A stretch of 64,000 nt of DNA from Talaromyces rugulosus (Eukaryota > Ascomycota > Eurotiomycetes > Eurotiales > Trichocomaceae), in the NCBI RefSeq assembly GCF_013368755.1, contig NC_049561.1:2976001-3040000 (forward strand), read 5' to 3'. This document shows positions 55,566-64,000 of this stretch, piece by piece. Below the pieces are notes generated by a model, which saw only the letters and a program-made list of their open reading frames with translations, had not been told where the DNA came from and did no database searches. Positions within the stretch are counted from its first letter, which is position 1. Every line of letters starts with the position of its first letter. The position numbers and the translations under genes are program-made.

Positions 55566-56858
55566 TTACTCCTTTTTGGAGTATTCAGGCGGATTGGGGT
55601 CATTTCGAATTGGTGGTACTATTCTAACCGATGTAGTTGTCTTCTTTTTGTTCGTCTCATCCGCGACAGTAAATAAAAATTGCCACTCTATCGAGTGCTC
55701 ATGTTTGATGCTATATGTGACGAAATCAGGGGAAATGGTTCGTCCAGAGACTTGCGGGCGGTTTCCTGCACGCAGCGCAGTCGGATGGAGAACAAGCTGA
55801 AGAAGTTTGCCGACATCAACCTCTTGGCTTCCCTTAGCCGACTCAAATACGACGGGGTTTTTAAGATTTCCAAAAATCCAGGGCAAGCCGAGGTCGTGCT
55901 CAGACGAGTGGGCATGGTCGTGGGTATTGCTGTTACTCCAGTTTCCTGGTGCAATGACAGAAGTGGTGGATTTGAGGGTCATCCGGACCCAATCCAGTCG
56001 AATTATCTGCATGGTATCTTGAATACTGGGGCTAGTTATTGCTGTGTTCGGGGAGAATCGTATCACCAACGGGATCGGAGAAGGGTCTTCAAGCTGGATG
56101 ACACGGGCCGAGTGAAGTTCGATAATGTACCCAAATGTGGGAACTTTGGAGGAATGGAAGAATTTTTGTGTCTTTTGCTTGAATGTTAACTCTTCATCCT
56201 TCATTCCTGGTAATAGTCGCTGAGTCTGCACTACTAGCTGGAACGTGGTTTGCTGAAGCTCGGGAACAGGGGATATTGTCGCCGAAGGATGCTGCAGATT
56301 TAGAGGGAACGTGGCCGTATGGCTCTCGGATGAGTTACCACGGCTGTAACGAAACACCGATTCGAGATAGTATTCTACAAAAGCCTCGGATTTCTTACTT
56401 CCCCAACCGTCACTGATGGAGTAGAAGGTTCCAGGCAAGAGATGATCGGCAATGTTGTTCAGTGGGAGGAAGCTCTTCGCTCCAGCACTTTGCCGCGCGA
56501 GTGAATCAACTGGCCTTGTAGGAATTGTAATCGAGAAAGGCCAAGAGAGAGGATCACTGCTTCCTGTAGCGAGGTGCACCGGGCCCCGGTGGAGGACTTG
56601 CCTGGTCTCGCTGCCTACGAGAAGCCATCGGCCCCGATAGTGTTCAGTACGAGATCCATTCCCAGTGCTTTTTCTAACGGTGATTTTGGTTTTAACACGC
56701 CCAAATAGGGTTATTGTGACGGTGGCTTCTGGCGCAACAATGGCTGACCGACTAAACACGGTCCCAATGACGGTATCTCCAGCGATAAACGTCCAGGATG
56801 GTGGTGAGGCGACATCGATCTGGAGCGACGGACCGCCAGTTTTCTTCGTGCGCGGCAT
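55566..56858 (-). CDS. Arrestin-like protein with C-terminal PPxY motif
   Basis: Single exon of 430 residues, start MPRTKKTGGPSLQIDV at 56858. The N-terminal arrestin fold is supported by the beta-sandwich start (FIAGDTVIGTVF, then VTITLFGRVKTKI) and the typical YYLESVF strand; the C-terminal half has arrestin-C strands (PIPLVIRFSPNT, LDWVRMTLKSTTSVI). The extreme C-terminus carries a PPEY motif (residues 423-426), the docking site for the Rsp5/NEDD4 ubiquitin ligase, as in ART adaptors that trigger endocytosis of nutrient permeases. Small for an ART (most are 500-1,000 residues). Cargo unknown. Confidence 0.82.
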   Translation of the reverse strand: MPRTKKTGGPSLQIDVASPPSWTFIAGDTVIGTVFSRSAIVAPEATVTITLFGRVKTKITVRKSTGNGSRTEHYRGRWLLVGSETRQVLHRGPVHLATGSSDPLSWPFSITIPTRPVDSLARQSAGAKSFLPLNNIADHLLPGTFYSISDGWGSKKSEAFVEYYLESVFRYSRGNSSESHTATFPLNLQHPSATISPVPELQQTTFQLVVQTQRLLPGMKDEELTFKQKTQKFFHSSKVPTFGYIIELHSARVIQLEDPSPIPLVIRFSPNTAITSPSIQDTMQIIRLDWVRMTLKSTTSVIAPGNWSNSNTHDHAHSSEHDLGLPWIFGNLKNPVVFESAKGSQEVDVGKLLQLVLHPTALRAGNRPQVSGRTISPDFVTYSIKHEHSIEWQFLFTVADETNKKKTTTSVRIVPPIRNDPNPPEYSKKE

Positions 56859-57550
56859 ATTTTGTTTTGAGAGGCAAGGCAAGGATTCTTTTGGATAAAT
56901 ATAGTCGAGCACTGGAAAGTGTTTGGCCGATAACAGCTTGACGCCCTACAGCGTGGCAGTGCAAAGCTTAATTGTCCCACTTGGGGCTCAAAGTTGTCAC
57001 AGCGTTGCCTAACAGTCTCATTATAATAATCCATTCATTAGTTTATTGTATAACTGCTTATTATATATTTATCAAACTAATTTGTTCAATATTTCAATGA
57101 AATATATTTATTTATTTTAAAGTTATTATTAGGAGTTTTATCGATTTAGCGTCGAGAAAATCAATCAGAATCTAGTCTCTCAAGAGCTTCTCTATCTTTA
57201 TCATCCAGATCAGGATGCTGTTCAAGAGCTAACGGGTCACTCCAAAGAGTCTTTGTATCATCATATGCGCCAGGCGCTCTTGAAGCACTTTCTTTCACTC
57301 TGCATCCACTTGCGTGAATGCAAAAAGACGCCAAGATATACTCATATCAGGCAGGCCAGTCAGTATACCACTTTTTTGCTTGTGGGTTTTCTGCAAGAGG
57401 ATTTCATTCCTTGAGTAATACTTAACCGGCCCCAACGCCGGAAATACCGGTGAGGTAGGACTGAAGGTACACCAGTGGTAGATTTAGGGAATTGGGGGAT
57501 AGAAAATAGATTCGACTTGCTATACAAAGAGCGGCTTTTCATGCCGTATT
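56859..57550. other. Intergenic stretch
   Basis: AT-rich block at about 57020-57140 (runs of ATTTAT-type sequence) between the arrestin-like gene and the 3' end of the first GRDP-type gene. Nothing recognised. Confidence 0.5.
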
Positions 57551-59167
57551 CTATGATGCCCCCCTACCCCTACGCCTGGTTAATTCCACAGATCGGTGAT
57601 ACTCTACATGTTTTTGCACATGCTCCACGATAGACCCGATGCTGTCAGTTTGGAAAAGGGCCGAGTTTTTCTCGAGTTTCTCTAACATCGTCAATGTCAT
57701 TTCACAGTCCCAACATAAGCAGAGCGAGTATTCCTGGCCGAACCGAAGGCGGAATAATTTCTGCGTTTCATCTATTCCACTATCTAGCGCTGTCTTCCCG
57801 ATCTTGTCGTCATGGTCAATATAGCGGCCTGTACGTTCCCGCATCGAGTTTTCGTAAAACGCGGCAGAACATTGGTGTGTATGCCAAACAAGATCGATGT
57901 CGAGAGTCGGTACCAGGATATTCCCAGGGTAGAGCTGGAAGAGCTTGAGAAACTTATGGTATCGGGCGATTGCGCGATAAAGAGTTCCCTCAGCAGCCGG
58001 GCTGCAGATCCACAGATGATCGTGCATCTTGTCCACAAAAGAAGCTTGGCGCAGGACATTACCTATCAAACGCTCGCTTGTTTTATCTTTCATTTGAATA
58101 TTGAGTAAAAGATCGAGAAAAATTTCCTCTCTCCGACTCAGGCCAAAGCCTCTTAAGTAGTCCCACATACTCCCGATAGGTACATTGCTGTCGCCATATT
58201 TTCTCAATGTCCTAGATATGGATTTTGGTATTGCGCCGGTCTGTTGGAGATAAACAAAAAGATCTGGCTCCATGTTCGCGACCTTGGTGGTCCAATCGTT
58301 TGCCCCCAGAGGAACCTCGTACGTCCATTCATCTGTATCTATGGAATTGTGCTGTTCACAGTCAGTGGTTAATAAGAGCACAAACAAATCTGGGGTCTTA
58401 GACTCACAATTTGCACCCACGGAAACTGTATCTGGCGAATTGCGTAGAGGCTATGATCTCCGCAGTAAGAATCAAAGTCTATAGGGTTAAGTAGAAAAGC
58501 GTGCCAAACCATAAGCACATCTATCCATGCATCGATTAGCTTATTTTTCTTTCCGTAGTAGATAGCTTGCCAACCTACCCAATGGAGGTAAACATGGTAG
58601 GGCGGGTTTTTTGGATGATGAGCGCCACTCTTCAAACATAGCTTTGTCGGCTTTCTCAATCCAAAATTTGAAACGTTCGACAGCAATGGACAGGTAATAG
58701 GACCATTTCTCCCTTCTTCTAAATTTGATTGAATCATCTCGCAATGTGGTTCGTCGAGAGACGTATCCTTTTGTCGTAGAATCGTATTTCCTTCTGTACA
58801 CAATTTTCGCCACCACTTTCACTCCGAAAGTATTGTCCAATTGTTCGGAATTTATAATTTTATTGCGTAATGCAAAGAATACCTCGAGAAGCTCCAGATG
58901 CGTAGCACAATGCGCCACTGTGGGTATACCGTGCTCAACTAACCATGGGCTATCGGCTGTTGTTGAATGTAGAGAACTGAAAAGACTAGGTGAAGGGATC
59001 AACGGTAGCCCAGATCCATCTGTCTCTCCTGGGTACTGCAATCCTGAAAAGTCATATTCATAGTTCTTCTCACTCTCACGCCTCTCACGCTGAATCTTCA
59101 TATGGATCAATTTGGCCTTGCTTGCCTTGTGGAGAGCATTTATGTCGGAATGGAGAAGAAGGGCCAT
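57551..59167 (-). CDS. Glycine-rich domain (GRDP/DUF1399)-type protein
   Basis: Exons 59167-58579, 58520-58408 and 58351-57551 (introns 58 and 56 bp) give 500 residues. Splicing restores LPPLDVLMVWHAFLLNP, the first GRDP-like signature. A second block reads VLRQASFVDKMHDHLW, then VPTLDIDLVWHTHQ, then YSLCLCWDCEMT; the VWH motifs define the family (Pfam GRDP-like, named for plant glycine-rich domain proteins). The N-terminal part has the helical CATHLELLEVFFALRNKI signature. The protein ends basic (RRRGRGAS) without the glycine-rich tail. Molecular function in fungi is not known. It is transcribed in the same direction as, and 580 bp downstream of, a second gene of this type. Confidence 0.82.
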
Positions 59168-59746
59168 TGTTGACCGGAGTATTTGATATTGGGTGTCCAC
59201 TTTGTTTATTTCAACAGATGAGATGGCATCGCCAACTTAATAAAAAGACTAAGACCGTATTAGAGAATCGGTATATACCCACAAGGCTATGTAGAGAGAC
59301 AAGGCTCATTTCTCGGGCGGAGCCGGGCTAGCACAGCCACCGCTTATAGTACTATCTTGGGGCTATAGTTGATTGTTAAACGACACTCTAGAAAGAAAGC
59401 GCTCAATGCTAGCGAAATAGTACACTAATATTTAATAATGACTTCCACGTGAACTATGTTAACTTGGAGGGTCGGTAGGCCCACGCACCCAGTCTACTCC
59501 CATGCTGGTTTATATCCTCCGTCCAAGATTGTCAACTGATTAGGCCAATCGATAATATAATATGTGTGTAGATAGACGACCAAAATAGCCAAATTGAAGA
59601 GTTTTCAATGCAGAATGCCCGTAAAATTCACGCAGGTCATGTAATATATGTCTCGATGCTCATTTAGACATATATAACGCAGTGGTAAGTCCGAAATAGT
59701 CATCCAGCAAACCGATATAGAATCAACCGCCTCTACAACTACTACC
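59168..59746. other. Spacer between the two GRDP-type genes
   Basis: 579 bp, containing the promoter of the 57551-59167 gene and the 3' end of the 59747-62968 gene. AT-rich, no gene. Confidence 0.5.
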
Positions 59747-59960
59747 TCATCCTCCTCCACCACCACCACAACTACTACTACTTCCTCCTCCACAACTACT
59801 ACTACTTCCTCCACCACAGCTACTACTTCCTCCACCACAGCTACTACTTCCTCCACCACTGCTACTACTCCCTCCACCACCGCTGCTGCTCCCACAACCG
59901 CTGTGCCCACCGCTATGTCCGCCTCCATGCTCGCCGCCACTACTCCCACAAGCACTGTTG
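59747..59960 (-). repeat. Coding minisatellite (21-bp unit) in GRDP-associated gene
   Basis: Imperfect tandem copies of a 21-bp unit (ctactacttcctccaccacag on the plus strand), encoding GGGSSSC units at the end of the protein. About three near-perfect units plus degenerate ones. Length probably varies among isolates. Confidence 0.8.
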
Positions 59961-62900
59961 CTTCCACAACCAGTTTGACAGTTTGACCCGCATTTTACCG
60001 CACATACTCCGCCAGGGACTGCGCCAGCAGCATGACTTGTAAATCCTGCATCCGTATAGGAAATCGCCGTGTCCTCCTTTATTATGTATCGAAAATCGCG
60101 TCCTCTGCGCTGACCAAAGTAGGTCAGGCCAGTTCCTACAGATTCCGATGCCCTTAAATGCTTAAGCTCTGTGAGCTTCATGCGCTCGTTTCTCATTCTC
60201 TCATAGTCCTTTATCTGCTCGGCCCTCGAAAACAAAGCCCATTCGGCGAGGAAGTATTGGTCGGATTGCCCAGCTTCAAAGTAGTGGCTAAACGGCTGAG
60301 CGCGATGGATGCCACCAAGTTTGACACGGGCTAGCGATGGATGTAGGGCTAATAGTCTAGATCCCGATTCTGGCCCTGAGGAATGTAGCCAGGCTGTTGT
60401 GGCGTGAAATGCTGCCGTTTTGGACATGGCTGCTGCTGCACGGCATAGAATGGCCGAGGCACTCAACACCTGTAACCGGTTTCGCATCCAGGCTTCCGAA
60501 GTAAGGTGAGAATAGGGGCTTGTCGCAGAGGTATCCTGGGGCAACGTATTTGGGGCGTACATGTGTCTATCGCGCGCCAAATGGTGTGACACCATGGACC
60601 ATGAGTCATATGGGAATGCCCAAATATGCTTTGAAAGGTTACAGTCGCCGCAGCAAACTGGATAGCGTCCGTACGCCTCAGTGCAGTCCCAGGGGAAAAT
60701 ATCCTGGTACTTATACAGCGGGCCCCCCAGAGCACCCCAATCGTACCAGTATTCCTGGCAAGTGTCGATTATGTCGGCTTCATTATTTCGGCCAAAGAAA
60801 AATCGTAGCATGTACTCTTGTGTAAGCCCGCTAGGAACGTCATATTCGGTCCTCATTACTGGCTGCACGTAACCCTCATCAGGGCATACGAAGCTCATCA
60901 GATATAGAGGTTCGGATTCCTCGAGGCCTCGGAGTGTTTTCGGCCCATGCACCAGCGGTTCAAAGATGCGGCGACTAATAAGTGAGTTGCAGAACGCATT
61001 GCAGTTGTTTTTCAAGGCATCCCAGGCGATACGAGTCTCTGAGCTCAAAAGCCTTTCCGTGATACTGTCAAGGTAGATCGCAACGCGACTTTGAAGAATC
61101 ACCTTGACCTTCTCTAGCACCCTTTTAAGGGTTGACCGGGAAATATCGTTCTTTTCTGGATGTCCCTTGCTTGCGATCAAGATTTCATGGACTATGTCAA
61201 TCTCTGGGTCTCGGGGAAGCAGGCTACTAAAAGGAGCACCGACAACTTGCTTCATAACTACTTTGTAATTCCTAGCACTTCTAGCAGGGCAGACTTGCTC
61301 CCACAGATTTCGACCACTAGAGCCTGCGATTGCTAACCTTCGTGTATGGGTTTCCCGATCGGATCGCTGGTGGAAGACGGGCATCTCCCTAAGTGAGATG
61401 AGTGCGCCATTCTTGCTGCTATGATTTGATTTTTTTTAGTAGAATTTACAGAGATCATTATTGGAAGCAAGCTTACTGCGATACACCATTCTCTATAATG
61501 AGCGGCCCAATGCGAAGTGCCATGTGAATGTCACCAAACGGGTCTTTTTCAGCACATTTTCTGAGAAAGGTCGGGATACCAAAATCCTTATGCGGGTCTA
61601 AAGTAGCTGAATTTTTATAACTTCTCCTCAGTCTGATATTCCTCAATTTGGATGCTTCCTGTCGGTCCGGTATGTTTTCACTTTTTATACTTTGTGTCCT
61701 TTGGGAAGCAAACTTGAAAAGCAATCGCGAGAACGTGCCCCCCTCAGCCCGTTCATTTTGTTCAAAGCCTGTTTGTTTAGCTTGGGCGATGGCATCTTTG
61801 AGCTTGAGCAGATCGCATTGCATGGCTGCGTTCCCAGCCACTTTTGCATGGTTGGCATTTTTATCAATTGGGAATGGTGCCGTTTCATTGCCACTGGCCC
61901 CTTCGCACTGACAGATTCTCCTGCTCACTTCCGGTGTAATCGCCGTCGGCAAAATACAGTGTTTGTACTTTTTGGAATAGGATTCTTTGCCATAGTAGAA
62001 TTTCCAGTAGCAATCCTCGCAGATGACTCCAGGTTCGCCCGGATTGTGGGAGGTAAACATGCTTCCACTAATAATAGCATTGCATCCTGAGCGTTGACAA
62101 TGCATAGGTTGGAACAAAGGCATACTTTTTTCATCAAAATGTGACAAAGAAACTGCTTATTCTGTTAGAAGCTTCGAACCAGATTTCGGGAATTTTCAAG
62201 TCACCTACGCTGGGGAATAGCTCTTTTTTTTTTTACTTGAGGTTGATGTTCTAGAAGCTTTTCAATATCAAGGAAGCCTGATATTCGATATTTAAGCGTT
62301 TGAGCTGTATGTTAAGGGTGAGAAAACGGTAACATACCTGTGGCCTGAAGTAGCATCCAAGCTCTTTTTTCGTCCCTAGATAGATCTAGAATATCTGTTT
62401 TGTGGTTAATATCAAGATATTTGGGTTTATACCGTTGAACTATACATACCATCAATTGTTTCTCTTACGGAAGACTTTATCTTGGAGCTTATGTATTCTG
62501 CCCTGCGGTCGATTGCAGCCTCTTGTAATGTGTCCGAGTATTTAGCATAATCAGGAAGCCCAGGCGTATGCTCATCATTCTTGTTATTTTGTTTTTTATC
62601 TGAAATTACTGGTTAATTATCTCGAGATCTTTAGCACTGAAGCGAGTCTTGTACTGACCATATCTATTGGCGAATTCTCGCGCCTCTTCGCTAACTTGAT
62701 CCACAAACGTGTCAAAGCCATGGATGAAATCATCGTCTTCGTCCGGTACAGTCACGCCCGCAAACTGAGGCTGTTGCCATACTTTCAAAGTGTGAATTAT
62801 GTTTTCAAGCTCGTTTTCCACTCCTTCCCAGTATAGCTCTTCAAGGCTCTCCCGAAGTGTGCCTTTTCCTGGACCGACTAGCGACCATGCTGCATCTAGT

Positions 62901-62968
62901 ACTGGTTCTGGGTTAATATCTTGTTTGGGGGGATGAGCACCCAAACCAAGGCGTTGAATGCGAGACAT
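59747..62968 (-). CDS. GRDP-associated protein with zinc-binding module and Gly/Ser/Cys repeat tail
   Basis: Six exons: 62968-62659, 62599-62450, 62394-62338, 62277-62209, 62152-61477 and about 61415-59747, all with GT..AG introns of 55-62 bp and exact phase, giving about 976 residues. The N-terminal part is helical. A Cys/His module at about residues 210-265 (CQRSGC, CEDC, KHC, RICQC) suggests a zinc-binding (ZZ-like) domain. The large middle region carries the fungal GRDP-associated signature (EPLVHGPKTLRGLEESEPLY, FVCPDEGYVQPVMRTEYDV, DIFPWDCTEAYGRYPVCCGD, HIWAFPYDSW). The C-terminal 85 residues are Gly, Ser and Cys in repeats of about seven (GGGSSSC). The short exons 2-4 are certain only through splicing logic; the last acceptor could be 3 bp earlier. 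Function unknown. Confidence 0.78.
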
Positions 62969-64000
62969 TCCGAGCTAGTAATGAAAGTTATGAAACTGTA
63001 TTTAGTGGCATGAGAGAAAAATAGAAGGGGGGGTATCGCCTCAGTTTTGGGTACATGGTTAAATGACTCTTTATACGATGTTTATCAAAGGTCCTTAAGC
63101 ACTAATCAGGTCAGTTCACCGATAAGGCGGTTTCCGAGGAAATCTGCCTTGGTCTATACTAGTAGTACTAAAACCTCGTAGCTCGGTGTGGGCCGTCGCT
63201 CCACGTGTTCCCTGATGTTTATGCGCCACAATAATATAAAGCTCGTATCGCATCCACCGGATAAGGACGTAAGCCGCACAAATGCAGTACTGCGCCTCGG
63301 CAGTGCCACGAAGTCATCGGTCCAGCGTCAGGATTAGCATCGTGTGCAGAGAATGAAGCTCAAGATCGAACTATAGCCGAGGTGGATATTGCGCGTCTAC
63401 AGAGAGGAGCAGAGGCACAGGCTGCGGCAGTTGCAAAAGAGGAATACCTACAACAAAAATCAGACGCCGCGGAGCAATATTGTTTGTAGGGAGAAGCAGA
63501 GGAGCAAGCTGCTTAACAGAAACATTTCTAATAAAAAGAGAAGGAAAAAAAAGTATTTATAGCTAAATAAAAATATGTATACTAAGAGGTAGGAGAAAGA
63601 GCTATATGAGAAGAGCTAGAATAAAAGGTGATTACTATAGAATAAGTCCATCTATAGAAAGATAAAAGAATAAGTGATCAAGCAAGAGTATCTTTAATAA
63701 TAAGAAGAAAAATAGCTATACTAAGAGCTCCTACTTTTAATGCACCTGCTATAGAGTAAGAATTTTCTCTACTTAATAAGATAAGTATATGGCATATGAG
63801 CAAGCCGCTACACTGGCCCAATTAGAACCAGATAAGTAAGATGTCTTTGTGCTACTAGAAAGCTAGCCCTCTAAGACATTACGACGGGGTGTATAGGTTT
63901 AATTGCTCGATTGTGGAAACGATCCAGCCTAGGAGGCAATGAAAGCATCACTTCTAACAGTGAGCTTCCAGCACAAGCCTCTCAGGCCGACCATCACTGA
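62969..64000. other. Right-end region with repeat-like sequence
   Basis: Promoter of the GRDP-associated gene (62969 to about 63150), then CpG-normal sequence that reads as an alanine/glutamine-rich coiled coil in one frame (63370-63480). It then changes abruptly to CpG-free DNA (63472-63805). Normal CpG returns from 63806. No intact gene. Confidence 0.55.
63472..63805. mobile_element. CpG-free, TA-rich block, probable RIP-mutated repeat remnant
   Basis: No CG dinucleotide occurs in 334 bp, while TA is very frequent and stops appear in all frames. This is the pattern left by repeat-induced point mutation on a transposon in ascomycetes. The preceding 100 bp still resembles coding DNA with stops beginning at its end (..EQYCL, stop). 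The element class cannot be named. Confidence 0.45.

Noticed and set aside
59605..59967. Val/Glu-repeat frame on the minus strand
   Set aside because: It is the second frame of the Gly/Ser/Cys minisatellite; repeats always give open shadow frames.
62278..62337. Alternative 33-bp intron (acceptor at 62305) in the GRDP-associated gene
   Set aside because: 33 bp is below the usual fungal minimum; the acceptor at 62278 gives a normal 60-bp intron and keeps frame.

Overview
The window is nuclear DNA of a filamentous ascomycete, most likely a Eurotiomycete (Aspergillus/Penicillium/Talaromyces-like). The evidence is short spliceosomal introns (about 46-137 bp, mostly 50-80) with GT..AG ends and CTAAC-type branch sites, many single-gene units on both strands, and proteins that are recognisably fungal: Vps10, Reg1, Cgr1, Tma22, Rad17/Rad24, a Yea4-type nucleotide-sugar transporter, Vps1 and Abp1. 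I see no bacterial operons, CRISPR arrays, rRNA or convincing tRNA genes. Gene models were built by hand by joining reading frames across splice sites; species and expression are not determined.

Left part (1-16 kb): the 3' part of VPS10 (sorting receptor), a microsomal P450, a possible small secreted protein, a five-exon cytidine deaminase, a frameshifted F-box gene, the mitochondrial ornithine carrier divergent from CGR1 (rRNA processing), an uncharacterised coiled-coil membrane protein, and TMA22 (DENR-like translation factor) with an apparent GC-AG intron.

Middle part (16-45 kb): a long non-coding stretch leads into REG1 (PP1 regulatory subunit of glucose repression). It is followed by an ELMO-domain protein, RAD17 (checkpoint clamp loader), an F-box-like protein, a UDP-GlcNAc-type transporter, VPS1 (dynamin) and ABP1 (actin patch protein) divergently transcribed from one 1.07-kb region, a giant F-box protein, and a disordered protein with a repeated short linear motif. 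This is the conserved, dense part of the window.

Right part (45-64 kb): gene-poor and decayed. It holds a broken arginase-like gene with one in-frame stop, a broken branched-chain aminotransferase, unassignable reading frames, an intact membrane sulfatase-fold enzyme, an arrestin-like protein with a C-terminal PPxY motif, and two tandem genes of the glycine-rich-domain (GRDP/DUF1399) type, one ending in Gly/Ser/Cys repeats. The last kilobase ends in a CpG-free, stop-riddled block that looks like a RIP-mutated repeat.

Functional links: Vps10 cargo sorting in yeast depends on Vps1, and Vps1 and Abp1 both act at actin-dependent endocytic sites, so the window holds three trafficking genes, two of which share a promoter region. 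The best candidates for undescribed biology are the GRDP-type gene pair and the repeated-motif protein at 42.8-44.9 kb.
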